Assembly: GCA_029216955.1 (NCBI GenBank)
Contig: JANAVB010015600.1
Location: forward strand, 32,495,587 to 32,559,586
Reading direction: 5' to 3'
DNA length: 64,000 bases
Source of the DNA: Iris pallida
Lineage: Eukaryota > Streptophyta > Magnoliopsida > Asparagales > Iridaceae
The first letter of the stretch is position 1; the number at the start of each line of letters is the position of its first letter. Below, in pieces: positions 49,853-63,268 of this stretch. A program made the position numbers and the translations under genes. A model generated the notes under the pieces. It saw only the letters and a program-made list of their open reading frames with translations. It searched no databases and was not told the DNA's origin.

Positions 49853-52665
49853 CAGAGTACTCTAATAAAAACCGAAATCGACAAATAAATTAAAACATCT
49901 AGGCATGGCATAGTGGACGTAGTCCCAAAATCAACGATGCAGGCATGCTAATGGAGACGTCATTCCCGAAATAGAAATACTTCCAACTAATATATACCCG
50001 TATGTGATTTATATAGAAAAGTTCCCAACAAAAACACCCACAGTACCAAGTTAAACCCATCATGCATAATAGATACCCAACCAACAATTTTAATCCAAAT
50101 AGTAAAACATCTCCTACAGCAAAGAAATCTTTCCCAACCCAACATGTATAATAGGGAAAACCTAAACCAACATCCCACAAAAAGTATAGGAAGGAGAACC
50201 CAAGCAACAATTTATACAAGAAACCCAAACCAACAATGCATGCATCACAAATAATTCCAACAACAGCTAGGTAACCCGAAACCGAAAATGATCCAACAGC
50301 AAGTAAAGAACCGAATATGATCTAAAGATCATTTCCGCTTCACAAACAAAGACAATCTTAGGATCGTCAAGCCAAAATCGAACCCAACACGTATCAGTCG
50401 ATCGAAACCCTTTTCATGTAGGGATCGAGATCCAACAACATCATCCACAAACAAAATAAACCCAAAAACTGAAATCAATCAAGAGTTTAGAATTTATACC
50501 AAGAATTTGGTGTCGGAATCTGAAGGGAGCCTTCGGACTCGGCTCGCAAGCACACACAGCGCCTCGTCGGGTCGCGGTTGCAACTGTGGAGAGGATACAT
50601 CATCGACACGAAGGTATCCTCACATCCGTGTCCAGTATCGACTCGTACAAACACGAGCGTATCTGCACCCAGAATGAACAATCCAACAGTACCAACATAC
50701 AAACTACGACCAACGACAAGAAACAAAATGAGATATAAAATGTCTCAGATAAGGATCAATCATCATCTGCTGTACTAGCGTGCCAATCCACGTATAGGAC
50801 ACGTCCCGACACGAAGCCAGTATATCCGATACGATCTGCAACTGCTTTGGTTCATTTGGTCGAACGACCATCACCAAGAGTATCAGAGTACTCTAATAAA
50901 AATCGAAACCGACAAATAAAGTAAAACATCCAGGCATGACATAGTGGACGTAGTCCCAAAATCAACGACGCATGCATGCTAATGGAGATATCAATCCCGA
51001 AATAGAAATACTACCAACTAATATATATCCGCATGTGATTTATATCGAAAAGCTCCCAACAAAAACACCCACAGTACCAAGTTAAACCCATCATGCATAA
51101 TAGATACCCAGCCAACAATTTTAATCCAAATAGCAAAACATCTCCTACAGCAAAGAAATCTTTCCCAACCCAACATGTATAATAGGGAAAACCTAAACCA
51201 ACATCCTACAACAAGTATAGAAAGGAGAACCCAAGCAACAATTTATACAAGAAACCCAAACTAACAATGCATGCAACACAAATAATTCCAACAGCAGCTA
51301 GGTAAACCGAAACCGAAAAATGATCCAACAGCGAGTAAAGAACCGAACATGATCTAAAGGCCATTTCCGCTTCACAAACTAAGACAATCGTAGGATCGTC
51401 AAGCCAAAATCGAACCCAACACGTATCAGTCGATCGAAAACCCTTTTTATGTAGGGATCAAGATCCAACAACATTATCGACAAACCAAATAAACCCAAAA
51501 ACTAAAATCAATCAAGTGTTTAGAATTTATACCCCAGAATTTGGTGTCAAAATCCGAAGGGAGCCTTCGAACTCGGCTCGCAGGTACGCACAGCACCTCG
51601 CCGGGTCACGGCTGCAACTGTGGAGAGGCTACATCATCGACACGAAGGTATCCTCACATCTGTGTCCAGTATCGACTCGTACAAACACGAGCGTATCTGC
51701 ACCCAGAATGAACAACCTAACAGTACCAACATACAAAGTACGACCAACAACAAGAAACGAAATAAGATATATAAGATGTCTCAGATGAGGATCAATCATC
51801 ATCTGCTGTACTAGCGTGCCATAACACGTATAGGACACGTCCCGGCACGGAGCCAGTGTATCCGATACGATCTGCAACGCTTTGGTTCATTTGGTCGAAG
51901 GACCATCACCAAGAGTATCAGAGTACTCTAATAAAAACCGAAACCGACAAATAAAGTAAAACATCCAGGCATGGCATAGTGGACGTAGTCCCAAAATCAA
52001 CGACGCATGCATGCTAATGGAGATATCAATTCCGAAATAGAAATACTCCCAACAAATATATACCCGCATGTGATTTATATCGAAAAGCTCCCAACAAAAA
52101 TACCCACAGTACCAAGTTAAACCCATCATGCATAATAGATATCCAACCAACAATTTTAATCCAAATAGCAAAACATCTCCTACAACAAAGAAATCTTTTC
52201 CAAACCAACATGTATAATAAGGAAAACCTAAACCAACATCCCACAGCAAGTATAGGAAGGAGAACCCAAGCAACAATTTATACAAGAAACCCAAACCAAT
52301 AATACATGTATCACAAATAATTCCAACAGCGGCTAGGTAACCCAAAACCGAAAATGATCCAACAGCAAGTAAAGAATCGAACATGATCTAAAGATCATTC
52401 ACGCTTCACAAACAAAGACAATCGTAGGATCGTCAAGCCAAAATCGAATCCAACACGTATCAATCGATCAAAACCCTTTTTATCTAGGGATCGAGATCCA
52501 ACAACATCATCGACAAACAAAATAAACACAGAAACTGAAATCAATCAAGAGTTTAGAATTTATACCCCAAAATTTAGTATCAGAATCCGAAGGGAGGCTT
52601 CGGACTCGGATCGCAGGCACGCACAGCACCTCGTCGGGTCGCGGATGTGACTGTGGAGAGGCTTC
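49853..52665. repeat. ~1.03-kb tandem repeat, 2.7 copies
   Basis: CAGAGTACTCTAATAAAAA starts at 49853, 50884 and 51919 (periods 1031 and 1035). The third copy stops matching near 52665. The copies are close (a few differences per hundred bases). No credible protein: the hydrophobic minus-strand frames are broken differently in each copy. A GGGTCGCGG...ACTGTGGAGAGG block near each unit end recalls a promoter or first-exon piece. Confidence 0.9.
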
Positions 52666-53434
52666 GGACTTGGCTTCCCAAATACAATTACACTCTCTCG
52701 AACAAGAACAAACAGAAAAAAATCAAAGAACACAAGCATTTGGTACTTACAATTATTTAATCGAACATGAAGCGCACATAGAACAATTCCCAACAAAATC
52801 TTTTTTTAGGGAAAAAATCCAAATCAAAATTACTCACTTAATCAATAGAAGTCAACGATGATGTAGCCCTTTTCGGATCATCGCCGACGTGGACGGAGAC
52901 GTCGGAAAACCCTAAAAGAACCCTAATTTTGGAGAGATGGATGCTTGTATGGTTGTCAAAAATTAGGTGATTTTACTTAAAGCATGTCGAGGCAAAATTT
53001 AGGGCATAAAATAAGCAATGATCAAGATTTTAGGACAAACCGGTGGTGAAGGCTGCGCCGGTGACAACCTTCCCTCTGCAGTGGAGTCTGTAACCGAGGG
53101 AGACGAGAAACGGGCTGATGGAAGTTGGGGAGTGGGGTGAGGTGAGTTGGGGAGCGGAGAGTGGGCTGAGAGGAGTTGGGGAGCGGGAGGAGAAGGAGAA
53201 AGAGAGAGGGCATAGAATTTTTCTTAAGTACGGGAGAATTGCGGGGGAGTCGAGGTTTTGACTTAAATTTTCGTGCTTTTTTTTATAACGCTCGTATCAC
53301 TTGAGCACTATCAATAACGTTTTTAATGTAAACCGTCATAGATTCTAGTCTTGTTGAACTTTGATGACGCTTCCACATCAGCCATCATGAAAACCACTTA
53401 TCAAGCGTCATTAATAGGTCTTTTTGTTGTAGTG
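52666..53434 (-). other. Right end of CACTA-3, leader-like on minus
   Basis: Reading minus, a CT-rich leader at 53220-53060 is followed by a TTTAGGGTTTTCCGACGTC stretch near 52900. It looks like a 5' untranslated exon. No ORF of note. Confidence 0.4.
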
Positions 53435-55574
53435 ACTAGGTATACAACATATTAAATGGCATAAATGAATTGAACCAATTTATTTGCTTCCCCTTAAAAT
53501 ATGTGTATCTAGTTCCGAAGCACTTATAGCAATAAAAAATAATAACTTCAGATCTAGGGGTAAATCAACTATTGATTTCTCTTCCTTGCTCAATGCATAT
53601 AAGGCTATAAAAGTGCCATAAAACGAATAATGTCATCTTTAGTCAAGAAGAGATATCCACTTAATACTACTAAAGATGAAGAATCAAAAGAATAATTCTA
53701 TTTTAGTACATGTAATCAAAAGATGACATACACTAACCTATATAGAAGAATCTCATATTAAAATATGATAGATCAATGTATGTTACTTTTTGAGAAAAAT
53801 GTCATCACAAAAAGAAGAAAGCCAATTAAATCAATCAGGGTGAAAGTCAAAATATAGCTTAAAAGAAATAAAAAATAAAAGTCAAATATCATGTCCATGA
53901 TTATCTAATTAAAAAAGATCAACCAATTTATTGCTTTGCATGGACTATGTATGTTTTACCACATATGTACCCATCAACAGGTAATAATCCAACCTTGCTA
54001 ATACTAAATGAAAAACCAATGAAGTTCAAATAGCAAAGAGCATATGTGATAATCCATGAGTAGTCAAAGTAGAGTACTAAATTAACTTGATAACCACATA
54101 ATTAGATAATATAGGACTACTCAACCATCAGGATCATTTATCAATAAAAGTAAACATGATCCAACAAATCTCATCAAGAGAAAATTCTAAATCCATATTT
54201 ATAATACAATCTTACAAATTGATGGAAATTTAAGAGATGCTTACCAATGACTAGTATGGAAGGAAGTTAAAGCGATGAATCACAAACCTCAATGGAAACA
54301 AGATTAAATAAAAAAAATTGTCAAACTAATTTTAGAGACCAAACATATGTATCTAAAATAGAATACAAATCTCATTAACAAAATTCATATATCTTGTTTT
54401 TCTAAACTAGCATATCACATATAGATTGAAATTCAAGAAGATAGCTAGATGAATAAAAGTGAACAAAAATTATGTAGCTTAACAATACATCGCGAATAAG
54501 CAAGCTACATAACTAAATAAGATTAATGATGTAGGCCATTAACAGGATAAATTTGCTCATTAAATCTTAAGTCACTAACACTAAAAATACATGCTTAAGC
54601 ATAGAGTTCACAATAAGGATAATACATTTTGAATGATCAAAATGATTTATATACTCTTTGCTGAGCAAGGATAAGAGCAAGATGATAACTTAAATAAAAG
54701 AATTATGCTCTTCTCAAAATGAGACTAAACGGATATTCATGAAAACACAATGAAATAAATCTCTTTGCCAAGTATTGAGGTTAACTGAAGATAATGAAAT
54801 ACTAAATCGATCTAGAGAATGTAAAATATTATAGCTATTATGAAATAAGTGTATTTTCTAGAAATAAAAAATCTCAACACGTAAGCTTAAACCGTAGTAG
54901 TTAAGGACATGAGAAGTATGATATATCAATTACATGTATTCTCATGTGTTACAAAAACATTATCGGACAATAATAATAAATTATTTATAGCTAGATACGA
55001 TGTATTCTGGAACTTAGGTGTGGATCTAGAACTAGATAATGGTTGCAAGTAGACGTTAATAAATCTTAATTCTATAAAGTATTGATCACTTTGGGTCAGC
55101 TGTAGGGGCAGTTCCCAGCTAGCGGTTGTCCGAAGACTAGTACACCGTGTCGCTTCAGGCTATTTACACATGTATGACTGAAGGACCCTTTCGGCTTGTT
55201 TCCAAAATATTTTTTTTACTTTTACGAATTTAGATTTAAAGGAATATATGCAGTATCATGAAATAACATCAAAATCCAAAATTCCTAAGTATAAGAAAGG
55301 TAAATACCCAAATAATGAAAGAACGGTCATCAAAATTTGCTAAGAATATTTTTAAAACAAATATTTTCATAATGCACTATGGAGATAAATATATAGAAGA
55401 TACATGCTCAAAATGTGCATTAATAGGTACGATGATTTTAATAAGTAAGGTAAAGCACAAAACCAAGCAATTCTTAAAAGAACTTCCACAAAAGTTATGA
55501 ACAAGACACTAATAAATATTTTCTCTCAATATTACAACTTAAAGTTATTGAATAAATAAATATCAACAGTTGGA

Positions 55575-55655
<81 letters not shown>

Positions 55656-56631
55656 AATAGGCATACATAAAAATATACAAGAATCAAGTAAAAGACATGT
55701 ATTCACAAAATCAACCAAAAAAAAAGCAAGAAGATATCATCAAAAGATGACTTTAAGGAAGAAGCTAATTGATTCAAGAAGAGATGCACAAATTTGGTCA
55801 AGGAATCAATAGCTAAAGTATGGGATAAGCACAAGTTTGAAGGAACCAAGTATAATTAAATAATCTTCAAAACAATGTAAAACTGGAGCATAACTCATAT
55901 GCCCACAAAAAGTTATTTATACAAAAATATATATCAATATAAGAAATACATGATCTACATGTAAATGGAGATTTAATGAATATAGTCATGTATCCTTAAT
56001 GAATGTTTTAAAAACTATCACAAATTCAAAACACATATAAATAGGCTTTATTAGGCAAATACATATTCATAAGAGGTTTGATAAAACATAAAATTCAATA
56101 ATGAATATATTATGCAAGCACAAGATTAAAAAGAAGTATATACTTATCAAGTGATAAGAAGCTTGTGCATATGTTCACAAAAAAAACCGATTTAAAGTAA
56201 AATAGGACAAATTAAAGAGAAACCGGTAAGAAGTAATTATCTTAGAAACTTTAAAAATAGAGAGTCAAATTTTAAATCAAAATTCAAGAATCAAGCTCTT
56301 ATGGACTAGAGTGATATGCATGCTTTCTAAGTAATGACAAAGAATAGCGAGCATACATATGTAAATGTGTCACTCTAATAGAAAATAAATGATAAGCTAC
56401 TTAGTGTGAACTAATCATTTAAGCTAAGTAACTAGTCATGCTAGATAAAAGAAATAATAAGAAAATTAACCAAGCATGCTAGTATTATATCTCACATTGA
56501 TTTATATAATAAGCAACTAAAGGATATTAATGTAAGCTTGTAGCAAGACATCAAGAGAAACATGCTAGATTCTACAAATATAAACCATTTAAAGATAATC
56601 ATTTGGCATGTTACCAAAGTGGCTCTAGTGG
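53435..56631 (-). other. Copia internal region, AT-rich, no pol found
   Basis: 3.2 kb between CACTA-3 and the solo LTR. No reverse transcriptase, integrase or protease motif was seen on either strand. A (TA)n run lies at 55577-55653. Confidence 0.5.
56627..56631. repeat. Target-site duplication AGTGG (left)
   Basis: AGTGG here and at 60563-60567, flanking the TG...CA unit. Confidence 0.8.
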
Positions 56632-57770
56632 TGTGAGGACCCTAATTTTTGGGAATTTTTTTTATTATATTTCTAATTATTAGGTTGTATTGTATATTTA
56701 GTTATAATTATATATGTACTTTTTCGTGTCTTTGATTTTTGGAGCATAAGATATGCCCATCTCTCAAAACGTTCTGCATGAGTTTTGTAGTAGACAAGAT
56801 GACCTTCAATTTGATATATATGTCCCATTCAAACTTGTCCCCTAGCATTCTTTTGACTTCGTACAACTTTGGGTGAATTTAGGCCATTTGATTATTTATC
56901 ATAATTCTAGACCTAACTTCCGACGAAAGTTTGAAACTCGATATAGATCAAAATAATTTGACCTAATAGTTTTGACCCATTTTGAACCTACGACACACAT
57001 GCCAAAGGTGTGCCACTCAATCGAGTTCGCATGTGCTATTTATTTGTGAACAGCACGAGAGACTCATGGGTTGACTTTTCGAATTCGATTTGATTAGAAA
57101 GTATATTTGGACCATAACCTTGCCAATCCCACCTGGTAAGAAGCCAGGTTAGGTTACCATCACTTAGTAGAATTATTATGGATTTATTTTGGAAGGTTAC
57201 ACATCTAAATAGATCTAAATACAAATTTTGTGGATATATATGATTATATTTATAATAGCCTAAATACTATATATATATGGCCTTATTCATGGTTAATTTT
57301 GAGATGCATAACGACTAAAATTTTTGGCACGGCTAGTGTGGATGTGTGCTTGGACAAGTATTTTAGACATGCTAGGGGAGGCCTAGTCATAGTGATGTCC
57401 TAACTAGGAAAACCAGGCCAAGTTACGACTTAACCCCTATAAATAATTTAATTATTTATTTTTAAGTTTATTGACTTTTAGGAGACCCGGCGAGACCAAA
57501 CTATCCCGGATTGGATCAGAACCAAGCCTAATGTCCATGTGGTGTTGCAGTGTGACCAAAGACGGCAGGGTAGACATATATTGTGTTGATATTTTACCTT
57601 GGTAATTTTAGAGACAATTCTAGGAACAGTTGTTATATATATAAAAACATATTATATGTGCTTGTTATTAGAAATAATATTTTATTTGATAATATAGTAA
57701 ATAATTTTCCTTAAAAAATATGTTGAAATTTATGGGAATTATCTAAGTTATATATATATATATATATTTT

Positions 57771-57830
<60 letters not shown>

Positions 57831-58067
57831 TGTATTTATGGTATATGGAAAATTAGGCTTTTATATATATATAATATCATTGTATTTTATTTATGTGAAT
57901 TTTGGTATATAAAATTAAGAATTGGATTTCAAATATTGATTATACTTAATATTTATTACTCGTATTTGTATTTATGGTATGTATGTATATATCATTATAT
58001 ATATACATATGCATATATAAATTATATTTTGTAGCTTATATTAATAATTATAGTATATATGTACATG

Positions 58068-58142
<75 letters not shown>

Positions 58143-58166
58143 AAAATATATATATATATATATATT

Positions 58167-58242
<76 letters not shown>

Positions 58243-60562
58243 TTAGAGAGAGGGAATAAATAGAAAAGAAAATAAGATAAATAAAATAAAACAAGTATAT
58301 TGGATCGGGTACTGTTCAGTGAACAGTACCCATCACCACCCGACCCCTAAGAACCGAAGCTGAGCAAAAAACCCGACGCTATATATAGCTATAACGAGCG
58401 AGAGGGAGAGGATCGAAAACCTAATCTCCCTAACCCCGCACCCAGGACCTCGCCAACCTTTGCGAACTTCCTGTTACCGTGCGCCACCGTGGGGTCGTCG
58501 GAAGGCCGCCGCGCGCACAATGCCGCAGCAGGGGACAACACATGCACATCAGCATAACTGCTCCACGTTCCCACTTTCCCGATCAATTTTCTCCTCTTAT
58601 GGTTGATCAAATTTCGATCTATCGATTCCTACACGAAGCCGAGATGACCATCTTCGAGACCCTTCTATAGGTTTTAATATTAATGCATTAGATTTTCCAG
58701 AAATCCCTCTTAAATTTCAAGAAAAACCACAGAATACAAGTTCTTTAGTAACAGTTTAAATACCAAATTGGAAGGAGTATAACTGTCCAGTTTTAGAGAT
58801 TTTTCAAAATCTAATTAAACAATCTGGAAGAAACATATATGATTTTAGAATGTAATTTATAGTATCGAATTTCATTTATTGTGTAGAAAGAAAACTGATT
58901 TCAAAATCACAGAAAAACCCATGTAAAAATAGTTTAGAAAATTGAAAAAATCTTCGATACTACGTCCGTTCCGTCAAACCGGGCGACGTAGTCGCGAACT
59001 GAAAGCATCGAAAGGTGTGTATCGACTTCGTGGACGTGTGGGCTTTGACGGAATTCAAATTGGTTGCGTGTGCACGACGAATTTGATGCATATCCGTCGA
59101 AATTTATCGTATCAGCATCTGTGCAAATTTTCCAATTACTTTGTGGACGTTCGTCAGAACGAGACAAAACATGCGCCAAGAGGACCGTATCATTTTTCTG
59201 GTCCTGTATGCCAAGTTTGGTCCAAATCTGAGACAGTTGACCGGATCGCCGTTTTACGGGCCCCCACGATCCAACTCAACGGGCGAATTTATGCACGGCT
59301 CATCAGAATCCAAAATTGGACATACCGTTGGGTTTTTATCATCAAAACAAATTCATAGACATGCAGTTGACGACTTTAGAGACCATTGACTCTGGCACGC
59401 TTTTCGGTACAAAGCAAATCCAACGGTGGACACCGTTTTGATTCGAAATTACCGTTTTGCCCCTGTGTCCAGAATTGGACTTATGAGTAGCCTATCCTAG
59501 CTATTTTGCTTATTCGAAGAATATTGGTAATGTCTGTTTCAGCATCCGGAGGTATTTGCGGGTGTTCAGGTTTTGAGGCTATTTGATTGCAGGACTTTTT
59601 GCTACACCAAGGAAGTACACATTGCCAAATTTTACAGTACTTACATACTTTTCTATTTTCATTCCTTCTTGCTTGGTTACATATTTCTCTTGTTTCATGT
59701 TATGGTTACTTTCTAGTTTCACGTGCAGGTAGATTTTTACTTTTCTTTCTATACTACTTGTTCTATCTTTCCTATCTTGTTCATGTCTAGTGATGGTATT
59801 GATATGCCTGTGCCGTATTTTTTCTGACCTGTTTGACCTGTACTTGACTTGGATATGACTACATAGGCTTGACTTCCTAGTACCTTAGGAGAGAATATTT
59901 TATTAGCCGTGGCTATCCTCTATTGTTAGTGCCTCCCCGGGCTACGATAGAGAACCTGTTATAGGACTTTTAGTGCCTTCCCGGGCTACGGTTTTAGCCA
60001 CGATTAATATTATATTCTCATGACATGTCACCATCTGTAGAGTTTTCTTACGTGTCATCCTTTCTTCTACTTGTTATTCCTATTTTTCTTGCATATTATT
60101 TACTGTACAGTAGACATGTATATTATGTGTCTTGCTAGTCCTCTGAGGACCTGGTGATCTCTCCAGGTTATAGCCAAGATGGTAGAATCGATGGATGGTT
60201 ATGCTTTGCTACTACAGGATTCAGGTATCGTTGGTGCATAATTTTATTTTATTATTCTCTCGTGCTTTATATTCTTACCTTGATATATTCTGCTTATTAG
60301 CCTAGTTTAATAGACTCATGTTTTCTTTTGAGTCTATTCGGACATATATGCTAGTGGACTGCAGACCATGAACCCTATTGTTCATTCTTGACATTTTATT
60401 ATTTATTGTGGATTGAGATTAGTTTTGACTTGCCATTATTAGACCTAATGCCATAGTCCATACAGCTTATACGTATTCGAACTGGGTTGGAGTTCTCTCG
60501 TTGAATAGCTGACATGTATTCGTATACTAGTCCTATGTATATTTTGGGACTGGGGCGTTACA
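56632..60562 (+). mobile_element. Solo LTR, about 3.9 kb
   Basis: Begins TGTGAGGACCCTAATTTTTG and ends GGGGCGTTACA. The 5-bp duplication AGTGG is exact. No internal region or second LTR is present, so it fits LTR-LTR recombination. Relationship: 58950-59510 matches the LTRs of the 41157-49802 element (GACGTAGTCGCGAACTGAAA...TTTGCCCCTGTGTCC). It has (TA)n blocks at 57753-57828 and 58072-58240, and a TATA candidate CTATATATAGC at 58379-58389 just before a C/G-rich leader. It splits the copia gag, whose frame resumes on the other side. Confidence 0.75.
58072..58240. repeat. (TA)n microsatellite block
   Basis: Four TA runs separated by TTTTAAAA-like breaks. Translation in any frame gives only Y/I repeats. 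Confidence 0.95.
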
Positions 60563-61436
60563 AGTGGCCACACTTGTGTTGGTGCAATTGCTTGGAAGAT
60601 GACCTTTGAGCTTTGTAACCACCAACATGCTCTTCGGTACTATATCCTGATATAAGTAGCTCCACCTACATCATTAGGTGAAGACTTTCGTATCCAAATA
60701 AACTTGGATCAATATTTATTAGCTTTTGGGACCCTTATATTATTTACTCTAGCATTGGTAGAAAAAATCCAACGAATAGTACAAATTACACTTATGTGTC
60801 CTATGCGAGAGCAATAGAAGCACCTAATACTAGTGCGTGTGCACATGTATCGGAATGAGCATGATTATAAACATGTGACATACCAGAATGATGAATATCT
60901 CTAGAGTGAGCATGCATAGATTTGGTCCTAAGAATATCATATTTTAATAGCAAATCATTATGAAAACAAGTAAGAGAATCAAATTTAGCATTTAAAGCAT
61001 AATTCTCTTTTTCAAATAAAGCAATTCTAGAAATAAAATTATTATTTTGTTTCTTTAAAGAGTCAATAGAAGAAACATACAAATGATTTAGCTCATGTGC
61101 TTGTTTCTTAAGATCTTTTATTGATTAGGGCAGAGATTTGAATTTTAAAATTAAAGAATCATTCAAACTCTTTAAAGAAACACAAGATAAGTTTTGAGAG
61201 TCAAGTCTAGATAATAAATCATTGCTTTCATTTCTCAAAAACTTATTAGATTCTTCTAAATGAATGACCTTTTCTGAAAGTTCTTCATTTGTAGAATGAA
61301 AAGCCTTAACAATCTTTAAGGATTGGTTAGCCATGGCTTTTCACTTAGAGCATTTCTTGCATTTAGAAGAAACATGATTGTCTATGCTACTAGAAGTAAA
61401 ACCCTCTTTATCGGAGGAGGAGGAATACGACGCCAT
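60563..61436 (-). pseudogene. gag: Copia gag C-terminal remnant
   Basis: Reading minus from 61436: an S-rich start with SSKCKKCSK, a stop, then a coiled coil (SLKIVKAFHSTNEELSEKV, HLEESNKFLRNESNDLLSRL), another stop near 61125, a second coiled segment (SLKKQNNNFISRIALFEKENYAL) and an H-rich spacer. The frame then shifts into the zinc knuckle CFYCSRIGHISVIC (60822-60781, exact CX2CX4HX4C), followed by VPKANKY and FIWIRK typical of copia gag ends. In a live element this part binds genomic RNA. The N-terminal gag domain is missing because CACTA-2 begins at 61470. Stops and at least one frameshift make it non-functional. Confidence 0.75.
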
Positions 61437-61994
61437 AGAAAAATTAACAAGGATCAACTCTCAGGATGTCACTACCAAAATATGTCGATTTAGCGACGGA
61501 ACATTAGCGACGGATATAGTCCGTCGGCGTTAGCGACGACTTTGTGGCAACTAGCCGACGAATTACCGACGACAAGCCGTTACATTTTTATTTTATTTTT
61601 AGGCGGAGAAAAGGTCGCTCAACCGTCGCTAGGGCGTCGGAGATATAGCGACGGATATTCAGTCGTCGCTATGTAGTCGATTATTTGGCGAGAATTATGG
61701 GAAGAATTGGCGGGATAATTTTTTGACTACGTAGTGACGGATATTCAGTCGTCAAGTATCAAAAAGAGCGACTAACGGGCGACGGCTAAAAATTTTTTGC
61801 TAATCCGTCGCTAAATATACGTTCCAGACTTAAATTGAAACGACGGGGGAAACTTTTCGCATTCCTCCCAAATTTACACCCTCTCTCTCTCTCCCTCTCT
61901 CTCTCCCGCAGCTTCGGTGATCGGCGTCGGCGTCCTCTCCTCTCTTTCTCTTCCGAAGGTAATCCTCTCTCTCTCTTTCTCTAGCGGTGTCGTA

Positions 61995-62230
61995 GAGGCA
62001 GCGGGGGCGTCGGGGGCTGGGTGGCGGGGGGGGCGGCGGTGGACGGGGGGTTGTGGGTGGCGGGGCTGCTGAGGGCGGCGAGCTTGGGGCGGGGGCGACG
62101 GGGGCTGGGCGATGGGCTTGGGGCGGAGGCGTCGGGGGCTGGGCGGCGGGATTGTAGCGGGGGCGTCGGGGGCTGGGCGGCGGGGGGCTGCGGTGGGCGG
62201 AGGTTGTGGATGGCGGGGCTGCGGGAGTCA
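61995..62230 (+). repeat. G-rich low-complexity stretch
   Basis: Repeats of GGGGGCGTCGGGGGCTGGGC. A shorter copy lies at 62838-62910. Many runs of three or more G on + could form quadruplexes. Proline-rich minus-strand frames are by-products. Confidence 0.8.
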
Positions 62231-62548
62231 AGTGGCTAAGGCTCACTTCCAATTTCATGTGGTCTCTAAAATTTATTCAAACTTAGGTTACAGTTCCTTT
62301 CTTTCTGTCTTTTATTTTTTGCTCACTGCAATGCACAGCCATAAGCACACATTTAAACTATGAACCCTAATATTGGCCCAACGGTGTTCTTGCCCAGGTT
62401 ATAATGGACTTAGCAAGAGTCCATTCCCTGCTCTTCTATTAAACTGTCACACATATATATATGCAACCGACGCACAGCCATAAGCATTCTTCATATATAT
62501 ATGCAACCGAACTACTTTGCTCAAATCCTGAAGATTTCTTTACAAGTC

Positions 62549-62552
<4 letters not shown>

Positions 62553-62615
<63 letters not shown>

Positions 62616-62838
62616 AAGAAAAGGGTACTTTTATTCAAAAAAACGAAAAGACTACTGGTCACAACCCATAGCAATACACTACAAGCTATAAGCACTACAT
62701 GCTATTATCCTCCCATGAGGTTTGCATCTGTATCAATGTTGTTTAAAATCCCATGAATAGTCATGGATATGCCTTCAAAAACTCTTCTATTTTGCTCATG
62801 CCATATGTGCCATACAGCCAATAATAGTTTGATCTTGG
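62553..62838 (-). mobile_element. LINE (non-LTR retrotransposon) 3' fragment
   Basis: On minus, 62838-62705 reads KLLLAVWHIWHEQNRRVFEG, the zf-RVT-like end of plant L1-type ORF2, to a TAA at 62705-62707. A short 3' UTR with GAATAAAAG (about 62625) runs directly into a (TA)n tract (62553-62612). The 5' side is cut inside the G-rich CACTA DNA, as expected of 5' truncation. No TSD recognised. Confidence 0.6.
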
Positions 62839-63268
62839 CTTGGGGCGGGGGCGTCGGGGGCTGGGCGGCGGGCTTGGGGCGGCGGGCTTTGGTCGGGGGC
62901 GGCAGGGGGCTTTGCTTCTCAAATTCATCTGAGTTTATATATTGGCTAAATAATGTGTTATCCATATTGGGTGTTATCCATTAATTTGGTGGTGTTTGGA
63001 TTAGTAAATGTGAATATGGGGTTTGGGTTCGTGGTGTATATGTTCACTGTCTCAAGGACAGTGCGAGTTCTTCATCTGCCTTCTTTGTTAAGAATATCCT
63101 TGGGACATTTACTTCACCAAAGTCACTGAATAATTAAAAAAATTTCTGGAAAACCGACCCTTAGAGTGTATCAGTTGTGTGCTTCTATATAGATGTATAT
63201 ATATCTATACATCTAACTGTGATATACATATGTGTATATGTGCTTTAGAGAGTGATGAATATAGGCAG

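Noticed and set aside
49899..52384. Hydrophobic minus-strand ORFs resembling membrane proteins
   Set aside because: They lie in the 1.03-kb repeats, are broken differently in each copy and show no conserved domain.
61830..62258. Proline-rich protein on minus
   Set aside because: Mirror of G-rich low-complexity DNA with no start context or domain; same for 32462-32789.
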